Below are positions 8,465 to 16,072 of a stretch of 64,000 nucleotides of DNA, in pieces (position 1 is the stretch's first letter; every line of letters starts with the position of its first letter). Source of the stretch: Mangrovimonas sp. ST2L15 (GTDB lineage: Bacteria; Bacteroidota; Bacteroidia; Flavobacteriales; Flavobacteriaceae); NCBI RefSeq assembly GCF_001280515.1, contig NZ_LBIQ01000030.1:1-64000 (forward strand), written 5' to 3'. The notes beneath the pieces are model-generated. The model did no database searches. It was not told the DNA's origin and saw nothing but the letters and a program-made list of their open reading frames with translations. The position numbers and the translations under genes were made by a program.

Positions 8465-9709
8465 TTATTCTTCTCTTAATGCATCAATTGGTTTAATACT
8501 TGTAGCTTTAAAGGCTGGTATAAGACCTATTAAAGATCCTAAGCCTACTAACAAGACTAATGAAAAAAAGACTACTACGAGTGGAACCGATGGATTGACC
8601 AATACAGCATCCTCTCCTTGTCCAAAGCTTTTATTAAGTAGCATCAATATTAATCCTCCTGATATAATTCCCAAAAGACCAGAAACCAAGGTGATAAACA
8701 CGGCTTCTACGATAACTTGTCTTTTTATTTCAAATGGTGTGGCTCCCAAGGCACGTCTTACTCCGATTTCTTTGGTTCGTTCCTTAACCGTAATTAGTAG
8801 AATATTACCTATCGCAAAAACGCCGGCAATCAAAGTTGCCAATCCTACAAACCATGTTAAAAATTGCATTCCAACCAGAAACCCAGTCACCTTTTTAAAC
8901 TCATTCCCTAAATTGAAGCTTCCGAAAGCCCTATTATCCTCCGGATGGATTTGATTCAGGTTCTTTAACATAAGCTTCGCGTCTGCTTCTATTTGAGTGA
9001 TATTGTAATCGGGTTTTCCAGTAATCATCATCCAACCAATATTATCACCTTGGTTAAATATCTGCTGAAACGTAGTAAATGGAATATGGATATCACTTCT
9101 TGGCCCCATCTGGACATTACCTGTTTCAAACACACCAATGATTTTAAAGTTGATACCCTTTATTTGTATAAGCTCCCCTATCATTTCTTCATCCTTATCA
9201 AACAATTGTTTGTAAATCTCATCTGAAATGACCACTACCTTTTTATTTTCGTTTATGTCATTCTCATTGATAAACCTACCTCGAATCATTTTCTTTTTTT
9301 GCACACGATCCAAAAGTGGGTAATCACCATTAATACCAAAGGTCCCTGACAACTGATTTCTTACTACTAATCCCTGGCTTTGATTTCTAGGAACTACAAA
9401 TTCGATGCCCTCTACATTTTCTTCAACATTTCTGGCATCTGTAAGCGTTAATCTCACAAATCGACCCTCCTGGAATCCCTTAAAGGGTTTGCTTGTACTT
9501 TGGCCCCAAATAAAAACACTGTTTGTAGCAAAATCCCCAAACAACCTATTAAAGGCATTCTCCAAACCTCTAGCAGAACCCAACAAACTAATCAACAACA
9601 AAATACCCCACCAAACACCTATCATGGTCAATACGGTCCTTAGCTTGTTTTTGCCCAAGCTTTCAAAAATTTCTTGCCACGTATCTCTATCAAATAAAAA
9701 TCCCATCAT
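8465..9709 (-). CDS. ABC transporter permease, MacB/FtsX type (second copy)
   Basis: 414 residues with MacB topology: an N-terminal transmembrane helix (LTMIGVWWGILLLISLLG), a large periplasmic MacB_PCD domain, and a C-terminal FtsX domain with three helices including ERTKEIGVRRALGATPFEIK. It lacks its own ATPase domain; the separate ATPase is encoded two genes upstream. One nucleotide separates it from the preceding permease gene, so the two are probably co-translated and may form a heterodimer. Confidence 0.93.
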   Translation of the reverse strand: MMGFLFDRDTWQEIFESLGKNKLRTVLTMIGVWWGILLLISLLGSARGLENAFNRLFGDFATNSVFIWGQSTSKPFKGFQEGRFVRLTLTDARNVEENVEGIEFVVPRNQSQGLVVRNQLSGTFGINGDYPLLDRVQKKKMIRGRFINENDINENKKVVVISDEIYKQLFDKDEEMIGELIQIKGINFKIIGVFETGNVQMGPRSDIHIPFTTFQQIFNQGDNIGWMMITGKPDYNITQIEADAKLMLKNLNQIHPEDNRAFGSFNLGNEFKKVTGFLVGMQFLTWFVGLATLIAGVFAIGNILLITVKERTKEIGVRRALGATPFEIKRQVIVEAVFITLVSGLLGIISGGLILMLLNKSFGQGEDAVLVNPSVPLVVVFFSLVLLVGLGSLIGLIPAFKATSIKPIDALREE

Positions 9710-9710
9710 A

Positions 9711-10940
9711 TCAATTATCTCTTAAGGCCACAATGGGTTTAATTTTAGAGGCCTTTTTTGCTGGAAAATAACCAGCAATTGAGCCTGCAACTATTAAAGT
9801 TATGGTAGCGCCAATAACTAAACTAGTACTCACTTTAGGGTCTGTAATAAAATAAGTTTCTAAACTGGGGCCTATCCAATCTAAAATTCCCATCCCGAGT
9901 ACCAATCCAAAATAACCTGCAATGGTCGTAATCAAAATGGACTCCAATAAAATAATAGAAATAATAGCCTTTGGTGGCGCCCCAAGAGCTTTCCTTATCC
10001 CAATTTCCTTGGTTCGTTCTTTAACCACAAAAATCATGATATTACTGATACCGACTATACCCGCAATCAAGGTTCCAAATCCAATAATTATAATAATGAC
10101 ACTCAATGCAAACGTAATTTGATTGGTTCCCTTGTTGGCCTGAGCCATATTCATAATTCTAATGGCTCTCTGATCGGTTGGGTCAACAGAAAAACGTTCT
10201 TTTAAATCTTTGGTGATTTGATTCCCAAAATCAATGGCTTCATCATAGCTCATCTTAGGATTGTAAGTCACGTTAATTTGATCGAGATAGTCGTTATTAC
10301 CATAAAGTCTTTGAGTTGTACTAATGGGAGTATAAATCATGCGTTCCTCGTTATCTCCTCCATCATCTTTAAAAATTCCAACTACTTTATACTGTATACC
10401 ATCCAAATTGAGATATTTACCAATGGCCGTTGTCTTTGCAAAGAGATCTTCTTCCACTAATCGACCTATGACGATTACCTTGGTCTTGTTTTCAATATCT
10501 ATTTTATTGATATACCTTCCTTCTGTGATTTTTGTATTCTCCAGGTATTGATGATCTGGGTGGACAGCCCGCATACCATAGGAATTCTTTTCATTTTCAA
10601 AAGACGCATTGACATTTCTTGTTACGCGTCCTGTATAATATTGAATTTTATCACCATAAGTTTTCTTTACATAATCCAAATCCTCATTTTTCAATCGGAT
10701 TTGTCTTCCCGCCTGGTAGCCTTTATAAGCTTTTGAGGTTGTGCCGGTATAAATAAAAATGGCATTATTGGCATCATCAACAAAGGCATTTGAAAATGTA
10801 TTGCTCAATCCATTGGCCATACCAAATAGAATCGCAAAAAGCAAAATAGCAAATGCTACCGTAAACCCAGAAAGGACGGTACGGGTTCTGTTTTTATTAA
10901 TACTTTGAAATATTTCCCTCCAAAGGTCTAAATCAAACAT
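9711..10940 (-). CDS. ABC transporter permease, MacB/FtsX type (first copy)
   Basis: 409 residues with the same layout as its downstream neighbour: TM1 (VLSGFTVAFAILLFAILFG), periplasmic MacB_PCD domain, and C-terminal FtsX helices with ERTKEIGIRKALGAPPKAI. The two permeases are clearly diverged. Its start overlaps the end of the ATPase gene by 8 bp. MacB-type proteins couple ATP hydrolysis to extrusion of substrates from the periplasm by mechanotransmission rather than transport across the inner membrane. Confidence 0.93.
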   Translation of the reverse strand: MFDLDLWREIFQSINKNRTRTVLSGFTVAFAILLFAILFGMANGLSNTFSNAFVDDANNAIFIYTGTTSKAYKGYQAGRQIRLKNEDLDYVKKTYGDKIQYYTGRVTRNVNASFENEKNSYGMRAVHPDHQYLENTKITEGRYINKIDIENKTKVIVIGRLVEEDLFAKTTAIGKYLNLDGIQYKVVGIFKDDGGDNEERMIYTPISTTQRLYGNNDYLDQINVTYNPKMSYDEAIDFGNQITKDLKERFSVDPTDQRAIRIMNMAQANKGTNQITFALSVIIIIIGFGTLIAGIVGISNIMIFVVKERTKEIGIRKALGAPPKAIISIILLESILITTIAGYFGLVLGMGILDWIGPSLETYFITDPKVSTSLVIGATITLIVAGSIAGYFPAKKASKIKPIVALRDN

Positions 10941-11634
10941 TCTGGAATGCTCTTACTTGTTCCACATTGATATCTTCCATAATCACTCCATCTTTCAAAC
11001 GCACAATACGCTTACACATATTTGCAATATCCTCTTCATGGGTAACTATTAATATGGTTTTTCCTTCATCATTTAAATGCTGAATAAAATCCATAATCTC
11101 ATAAGAAGTTTTAGTATCAAGGGCACCTGTTGGCTCATCTGCCAGAAGTAGTTTTGGATTAGCAGCCAGCGCTCTTGCAATGGCCACCCTTTGTTTTTGT
11201 CCCCCTGAAAGTTCGTTGGGCAAGTGGTGTGCCCATGGCTTTAATCCTACTTTTTCTAAATGAAAAAGTGCCTTTTCCAATCGCTCTTTCCTTTTTAGAC
11301 CTTGATAATATAACGGTAACGCCACATTCTCAAGAGCATTTTTGTAATTGATAAGATTGAAGGATTGAAAAATAAAACCTAAGAATTTATTGCGGTAAAT
11401 GGCTGCTTTCTTTTCAGTAAGGTTCTTGATAAGAACCCCATCCAAAATATACTCTCCCGAATCTGCCTCGTCCAACATACCAATAATATTTAGCAACGTA
11501 GATTTACCAGACCCCGAGGATCCCATAATAGCCACCATTTCTCCTTCTTCAACAGAAAGATCAATTCCTTTTAAAACATGTAGGCTTGAATCACCAATCG
11601 GATAAGATTTGTGAAGTTTTCGTATGTTAAGCAT
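10933..11634 (-). CDS. ABC transporter ATP-binding protein, LolD/MacB type
   Basis: 233-residue nucleotide-binding subunit. Walker A GSSGSGKSTLLN, Q-loop in GFIFQSFNLI, signature LSGGQKQRVAIARAL, Walker B LLLADEPTGALD, and switch His in IVTHEEDIA are all intact. First gene of the operon ATPase - permease - permease - adaptor - TolC - tsaB, with a consensus -7 box upstream. The substrate is unknown; family members export macrolides, peptides or lipids. Confidence 0.95.
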   Translation of the reverse strand: MLNIRKLHKSYPIGDSSLHVLKGIDLSVEEGEMVAIMGSSGSGKSTLLNIIGMLDEADSGEYILDGVLIKNLTEKKAAIYRNKFLGFIFQSFNLINYKNALENVALPLYYQGLKRKERLEKALFHLEKVGLKPWAHHLPNELSGGQKQRVAIARALAANPKLLLADEPTGALDTKTSYEIMDFIQHLNDEGKTILIVTHEEDIANMCKRIVRLKDGVIMEDINVEQVRAFQNV

Positions 11635-11699
11635 ACCTTTAATTCTTGGTTGTATAATTCATATAACCATTAGACTAATAACTAGGGGATATGTTACAA

Positions 11700-11707
11700 C
11701 AAAAGTA
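11700..11707 (-). promoter_or_regulatory. Promoter -7 box of the efflux operon
   Basis: Reverse strand TACTTTTG matches TAnnTTTG. It lies about 65 nt before the ATPase start at 11634, just after the stop of the preceding small gene. Confidence 0.5.
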
Positions 11708-11716
11708 AATTTTTAT

Positions 11717-11944
11717 TTAGGGAGCTACTTTTTTAGTCTTGTTAAACTTTTTATAAATAAAGACCCCTAAACCAGCTATTAAGAGGTAAGGAATGATCAT
11801 TAAATATACAATACCGTCATTAATCCCCTCAGCTGCATTTTGCCCTTCCTCATTTTCCAAGACAGCCCTACACATGGCACATTGGGCCTCTGTAGAGAGA
11901 CTGAAAAAAATGACTAATATTAAAAACAACCAAATCCGTTTCAT
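11717..11944 (-). CDS. Small membrane protein with signal-like N-terminus and CAMC motif
   Basis: 75 residues from the ATG at 11944, two nucleotides after the DUF420 stop. A longer reading from 12007 would begin inside that gene. There is an N-terminal hydrophobic signal (MKRIWLFLILVIFFSLSTEA), then QCAMCRAVLENEEGQ directly after the predicted cleavage site, then one transmembrane helix (YLMIIPYLLIAGLGVFIY) and a basic tail. I know no characterised family. The position as last gene after SCO and DUF420, with a CxxC facing the periplasm, suggests a role in oxidase or metal assembly; this is inference only. Confidence 0.8.
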   Translation of the reverse strand: MKRIWLFLILVIFFSLSTEAQCAMCRAVLENEEGQNAAEGINDGIVYLMIIPYLLIAGLGVFIYKKFNKTKKVAP

Positions 11945-11946
11945 TC

Positions 11947-12477
11947 TTAATAAAATGGTGAAATTAACACATAAACCATCACACCAGAAACGGCTACATA
12001 CAACCATAAAGGGAAAGTGATTTTAGCTATTTTTTTATGTCTTTCTATATCATTAGTTATAGCCCTAACGTAGGTAATCAAAACAAAAGGAATAACCACT
12101 ACAGATAGTAAGATGTGAGTTATTAGTATAACATAATAGAAATATTTTAAAACACCGTCTTCTCCATATGGCGTAGGATCACTAGTCATGTGATATGCCA
12201 CATACATTACCAAAAAAGCAATTGAAAACCCCATGGCTATCTTTATCAAGGTTTCATGTAACTTGATTTTATTCTGAATGATAGCCCAATAAGCAAATAT
12301 TAAAAGTATAGCTGTAATCGCATTTGTACTTGCATAAATGGGTGGTAAAAACATCCAAGGTCCCATATTGGGAATTCTAACTCGAAACAAAATCGCTACT
12401 ACCACGGGTATAGCAATAGATAGAAGCACAATCCACTTATTGTATTTCTTTTGCTCTTCTAATGGCTGATTACTCAT
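11947..12477 (-). CDS. DUF420 family membrane protein (CtaM-like)
   Basis: 176 residues with five predicted membrane helices and the DUF420 pattern of conserved His (MYVAYHMTSD, ILITHILLSVVVIPFVL, ERHKKIAKITFPLWLYVAVSGVMVY). DUF420 members are linked to heme-copper oxidase assembly; B. subtilis CtaM is required for aa3 oxidase activity. Overlaps the SCO gene by 8 bp, so translationally coupled. The operon context supports an oxidase maturation role. Confidence 0.9.
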   Translation of the reverse strand: MSNQPLEEQKKYNKWIVLLSIAIPVVVAILFRVRIPNMGPWMFLPPIYASTNAITAILLIFAYWAIIQNKIKLHETLIKIAMGFSIAFLVMYVAYHMTSDPTPYGEDGVLKYFYYVILITHILLSVVVIPFVLITYVRAITNDIERHKKIAKITFPLWLYVAVSGVMVYVLISPFY

Positions 12478-13207
12478 TTAATAATTTTTTTATATCTTCC
12501 TTCAACATACTAATCTCCTCTTTTTCACCCTCATCATTCACCTGCTCCTTTTCTGAAACTGTACCTCTGTAATAAATAATCGGGTTACCATAAGCATCTG
12601 TTCTAGATCGAATGTATCCATTTTTATCGATTAAGGCAAAATTCCCAGAATGCTCAAAATTTTCTACATCCACAAACAAGTTGAAGCCTAAATTGGCCAA
12701 ATTGTATATATCCTCTTTGTTTCCTGTCATTAAATTCCAATTTGGATTTGTCACCTCGTATTCTTCTGCATAAGACTTTAAAACTTCTGGAGTATCATGA
12801 TCTGGATTGATGGTAAACGAAGCCACACCAAATTCCTCAAATGATTTAAAAGCATTTTGCACTTGCACCAAATTATATGTCATCTTTGGACAAATGGTTG
12901 GGCAGGTCGTAAAAAAGAATTCGATGACATAAACCTTGCCCAAATAATCTTTTTCAGTAATCATCTCTCCATTTTGGTTTTCAAAACTAAATGAAGGCAC
13001 TTTTTTAGGCTCGCCATTAACTTCTATAAAAGCCAATTTGGATTGATCTGAAAAATTATTGTCTTGTTCGGTTGACATCCTTTCGCTTCTCGAGATATCA
13101 TCATGTTTAATTCGATCTACAATCTTTGGGATAAAAATTATCCCGAAAACCAAGATAATAAAGGCAATGCTTATGTAGGAATATTTAGATTTATTGTTCA
13201 TGTTCAA
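12470..13207 (-). CDS. SCO1/SenC family copper chaperone
   Basis: 245 residues. Membrane anchor at about 10-27, then a periplasmic thioredoxin fold with the metal-binding CPTICPK (C102, C106) and the distal His in NFEHSGNFALID (H186). SCO proteins deliver copper to, or reduce, the CuA site of cytochrome oxidase subunit II, which is encoded in the other respiratory block (42065-43132). Overlaps its Cys-less neighbour upstream by 17 bp and DUF420 downstream by 8 bp. Confidence 0.95.
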   Translation of the reverse strand: MNMNNKSKYSYISIAFIILVFGIIFIPKIVDRIKHDDISRSERMSTEQDNNFSDQSKLAFIEVNGEPKKVPSFSFENQNGEMITEKDYLGKVYVIEFFFTTCPTICPKMTYNLVQVQNAFKSFEEFGVASFTINPDHDTPEVLKSYAEEYEVTNPNWNLMTGNKEDIYNLANLGFNLFVDVENFEHSGNFALIDKNGYIRSRTDAYGNPIIYYRGTVSEKEQVNDEGEKEEISMLKEDIKKLLNE

Positions 13208-13910
13208 TATTTAAATCATTTGCTCTTCTAGTGGTTGAATCAAAATCACCCTTTCTCTTTTGTCTATATTCTGTAAATAGAATACGCATATCCTCACTCA
13301 TCTTATTTTTCATTTCGGCTACTTCAAGCGTATTGTAAGAGTATAAAGGATAAATTTCAGACGCCTTTTCAATTTCTCGATCCGTTCTATCGTCTAAACG
13401 TCCTCTTTGGTTCAACTCCTTATCAACAATAAAAACCTGTGGTGTGAAATAGTTGGTATCAAGAGCGACTTGATGGTTAAGGCTATTGAAAACCGTTTGG
13501 ATCTCAGAAGGGTCCCCAAATGCAAATTCAAAGAATCTTAAATCTTCATAGGTGGAAATTTCCTCATACAATTGTTTTGCTTGCTCCTTTTGATTTTCTG
13601 GAAACAACACAACAATTTGAAATTTTTTGAATCCTTTGAATTTATCATAAACTAACTCCTTCAAATTGGAGGCTTCTGTAAGATGTTTCATTGGATTATT
13701 ACCTAAAAACCCGATAACAGTTAAATGATTATTCAAGGTCACTTGCTGCCCTTCAAAATTTTTAAAGGTGTCTATATCATAGAGATGACTTTTTATGATG
13801 TCTAAGGGCTGGTAATTATGCTTTGCCGGGTAAAGAAATATCAAAAACATAACAGGAAGAAAAAACAACACTCCCAACACTAAATTTCTTGTAACTTTTT
13901 TTCGTTCCAT
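13191..13910 (-). CDS. Membrane-anchored SCO/thioredoxin-like protein without cysteines
   Basis: 239 residues from the ATG at 13910; a GTG at 13919 lies inside the promoter box and is rejected. One N-terminal anchor (LVLGVLFFLPVMFLIFLYP), then a domain whose strand pattern parallels the adjacent SCO: HLTVIGFLGNNPMKH where SCO has the Cys motif, and TPQVFIVDKELNQRGRLDDR where SCO has ALIDKNGYIRSRTD. I see no cysteine anywhere in it. The fold assignment is by eye and tentative. It overlaps the SCO gene by 17 bp, which argues for a joint function. Confidence 0.8.
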   Translation of the reverse strand: MERKKVTRNLVLGVLFFLPVMFLIFLYPAKHNYQPLDIIKSHLYDIDTFKNFEGQQVTLNNHLTVIGFLGNNPMKHLTEASNLKELVYDKFKGFKKFQIVVLFPENQKEQAKQLYEEISTYEDLRFFEFAFGDPSEIQTVFNSLNHQVALDTNYFTPQVFIVDKELNQRGRLDDRTDREIEKASEIYPLYSYNTLEVAEMKNKMSEDMRILFTEYRQKRKGDFDSTTRRANDLNIEHEQ

Positions 13911-13918
13911 AATGGGCA

Positions 13919-13926
13919 CAAAAATA
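13919..13926 (-). promoter_or_regulatory. Promoter -7 box of the SCO gene group, inside terminator tail
   Basis: Reverse strand TATTTTTG fits TAnnTTTG. It directly follows the stem of the subunit IV terminator and is 8 nt before the ATG at 13910, implying a leader of only a few nucleotides. Confidence 0.5.
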
Positions 13927-13954
13927 AAAAAGACGGTTTAAAAAACCGCCTTTT
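13927..13954 (-). terminator. Intrinsic terminator after cytochrome oxidase subunit IV
   Basis: Reverse strand stem GGCGGTTT / AAACCGTC (one G-U pair) with a short T loop, followed by TTTTTTATTTTTG. Separates the subunit III/IV genes from the SCO group. Confidence 0.85.
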
Positions 13955-13976
13955 GATATCTATTTAACGTTACGAA

Positions 13977-14360
13977 TTAGAATCCGTGTTGTTTGATAAA
14001 TCCATTTGAATAAACTCCTTCAACATATCCTCCTTCTTGTAAAAGGATGAAGATTAAGTAGCAAATTAGGAAAATTGCTGTCCAAACTACCGCTCTTCTT
14101 AAACCTTTGGTTTCGTCACGCATGTGCATGAAGTCCCAAGTAATGTAATAGGCTTTAACAAGCGTTAGGATAATAAAGATCCAGTTAAGGATTTTCATAC
14201 CTATTATCTTACCCATTAAAACTTCTGGTTTGTAAATACCTAGAACAACTTCAACAGCAGTTACTATTGAAAGAAGAATCAAAACACCCCAAATCTTTTG
14301 GGTATTAGACTTAAATTTAACAGTACCTCTTAATATTTCTAATTTATGATCGTGTGCCAT
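13977..14360 (-). CDS. Cytochrome c oxidase subunit IV family protein
   Basis: 127 residues with three transmembrane helices (IWGVLILLSIVTAVEVVLGI, ILNWIFIILTLVKAYYITW, AVVWTAIFLICYLIFILL). The second helix carries the family pattern KAYYITWDFMHMRDE. Prokaryotic COX4 proteins are small non-catalytic oxidase subunits that stabilise the complex. It lies 19 nt after the subunit III gene in the same operon and is followed by a terminator. Confidence 0.92.
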   Translation of the reverse strand: MAHDHKLEILRGTVKFKSNTQKIWGVLILLSIVTAVEVVLGIYKPEVLMGKIIGMKILNWIFIILTLVKAYYITWDFMHMRDETKGLRRAVVWTAIFLICYLIFILLQEGGYVEGVYSNGFIKQHGF

Positions 14361-14379
14361 TAGTTAATGAATTTCAGGA

Positions 14380-15360
14380 TTAAACAAGGTAAAAGAAGGT
14401 AAATACAAATACCCAAACTAAATCTACAAAGTGCCAGTAAAGTCCAACTTTCTCTACCATTTCATAACTTCTCCTTCTTTCGTAGGTTCCGATAATCACA
14501 TTAAAGAAAATGATAATATTGATAACAACTCCCGAAAATACGTGGAATCCGTGGAAACCAGTTATGAAGAAAAAGAAATCAGCAAATAAAGGCGATCCGT
14601 ATTCATTAACATGAAGGTTAGCTCCGTGAACCACTAAATTCCCGTGATCCTTTAACATGCTTAAAGATTCCTCTCTTGAAAGAACTGTTTTATGACCGTG
14701 CTCATCCAACATTTGAGTTCTGATAAGAATATCATCGTTTGCTTCCATGCCTTTTACAACTTCTGCAACCGTAAAATCAGGTAATGATCCTTCGCTCACA
14801 AACCAAAGACCACTTTTACGTTCGTGTTGTGCTCTTTCAGAATGCTGTGACGTTGTAAAATCTCTAATGGCAAGTCTTTCACCTTCTGCATTTACAAACT
14901 GAAGAATGTTTCCTCCTTTTGTTTGTACGGCTCCAAAGTCTCCCTTAATAAAGGTTGCCCATTCCCAAGCCTGAGAACCAACGAATATTAAACCTCCAAT
15001 AATGGTAAGAAACATATACCAAGTTACTTTGGTCTTTTGCATTTTATGACCAGCATCTACAGCCAACACCATGGTTACAGATGACATGATTAACACAAAG
15101 GTCATAAATGCCACATAGATCATTGGTAATTCTTGACCATGCAAAAATGGAACGTGAGTAAACACCTCATCGGCAATTGGCCAATAATCAATAAATTTAA
15201 ATCTTGAAAAGCCGTAGGCCGCTAAGAACCCAGAGAAGGTCAAGGCATCAGAAAGGATGAAGAACCACATCATCATCTTACCATAACTTGCTTTTAGTGG
15301 CTCATTACCACCTCCCCAAGTTTTTCCTTCTGTTCCTGTATTAACAACAGTAGTGTCCAT
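14380..15360 (-). CDS. Cytochrome c oxidase subunit III with large loop insertion
   Basis: 326 residues of the COX3 family (MMMWFFILSDALTFSGFLAA at the N-terminus; ITGFHGFHVFSGVVIN and YWHFVDLVWVFVFTFFYLV at the C-terminus). About 115 residues (141-255), hydrophilic and His/charge-rich, are inserted between transmembrane helices; the family is otherwise near 200-260 residues. Subunit III stabilises the catalytic subunit I and is non-redox. Transcribed with subunit IV from a consensus promoter just upstream. Confidence 0.93.
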   Translation of the reverse strand: MDTTVVNTGTEGKTWGGGNEPLKASYGKMMMWFFILSDALTFSGFLAAYGFSRFKFIDYWPIADEVFTHVPFLHGQELPMIYVAFMTFVLIMSSVTMVLAVDAGHKMQKTKVTWYMFLTIIGGLIFVGSQAWEWATFIKGDFGAVQTKGGNILQFVNAEGERLAIRDFTTSQHSERAQHERKSGLWFVSEGSLPDFTVAEVVKGMEANDDILIRTQMLDEHGHKTVLSREESLSMLKDHGNLVVHGANLHVNEYGSPLFADFFFFITGFHGFHVFSGVVINIIIFFNVIIGTYERRRSYEMVEKVGLYWHFVDLVWVFVFTFFYLV

Positions 15361-15389
15361 ATTTTATTGGTATAGTTTTAAAAGTTGCA

Positions 15390-15397
15390 CAAAAATA
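15390..15397 (-). promoter_or_regulatory. Promoter -7 box of the subunit III-IV operon
   Basis: Reverse strand TATTTTTG, a full TAnnTTTG match, 29 nt before the ATG at 15360. The 128-nt gap to the upstream gene holds no terminator hairpin that I can see. Confidence 0.55.
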
Positions 15398-15488
15398 ATT
15401 ATTTTATCTTTTTGACGAAATTTCAAAAAACATTTTGAAAGTCATTATTTTCTGTTCTTACAGCCTTTACATCAATTTGATAGGCCTT

Positions 15489-16070
15489 CTAGTTCATAAA
15501 GGTAAAAAATAAAAACAGGTAAACCCATAGCAAATCAACAAAGTGCCAAAAGGTTGAGGCCAAATCCAATCCCAAAGTATGCCCATCAGAATACTTTTGT
15601 TTAGAATTATTATAAATTACTACCAGCAGACAAAATAATCCTATAAGCACGTGAGCAATGTGTACAATTGCAATCAAATAGATATAAGACATAGTCACAT
15701 TTGAGGTAGGCCCAGTAAAATTATAGCCTTGATTTAATATTTCCCTAAATCCTGCAAATTGATTAACAACAAAAAGGATTCCCAAGGCAAAAGTGATACT
15801 TAATAATATAGTCGTTAATTTACTCTTACCCTTCAGCAACATTTTTTTTGCAAAGAATAAGGTAACACTACTTGCTATAATCAAGGCAACACTCATTTGA
15901 AAAGCTTGCGGCATTTCAAAATCAGTCAACCAATCTGGTCTTTTACTACTTACAATAAAGGCACTAGTCCAACCAGCAAAAGACATAAATAAAGAAATCA
16001 ATCCAAACCAAAGCATCATTTTTTTTGCTCGGTTATTTTTTTCTTCAAAAGTTCCTTGAGTTAAATCCAT
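15489..16070 (-). CDS. Cytochrome c oxidase subunit III (second, short form)
   Basis: 193 residues with five hydrophobic helices (KKMMLWFGLISLFMSFAGW, AFQMSVALIIASSVTLFFA, IYLIAIVHIAHVLIGLFCLL, STFWHFVDLLWVYLFLFFTF). It ends with the WHFVDLLWVYL signature of the COX3 family but lacks the insertion of its neighbour. Two consecutive COX3-like genes are usual in Flavobacteriaceae. Two nucleotides separate it from the heme o synthase gene, so the two are likely co-translated. Confidence 0.92.
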   Translation of the reverse strand: MDLTQGTFEEKNNRAKKMMLWFGLISLFMSFAGWTSAFIVSSKRPDWLTDFEMPQAFQMSVALIIASSVTLFFAKKMLLKGKSKLTTILLSITFALGILFVVNQFAGFREILNQGYNFTGPTSNVTMSYIYLIAIVHIAHVLIGLFCLLVVIYNNSKQKYSDGHTLGLDLASTFWHFVDLLWVYLFLFFTFMN

Positions 16071-16072
16071 AA

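Noticed and set aside
13911-13919. GTG start of the SCO-like protein
   Set aside because: It coincides with the last base of the promoter box; the ATG at 13910 gives a normal basic N-terminus.
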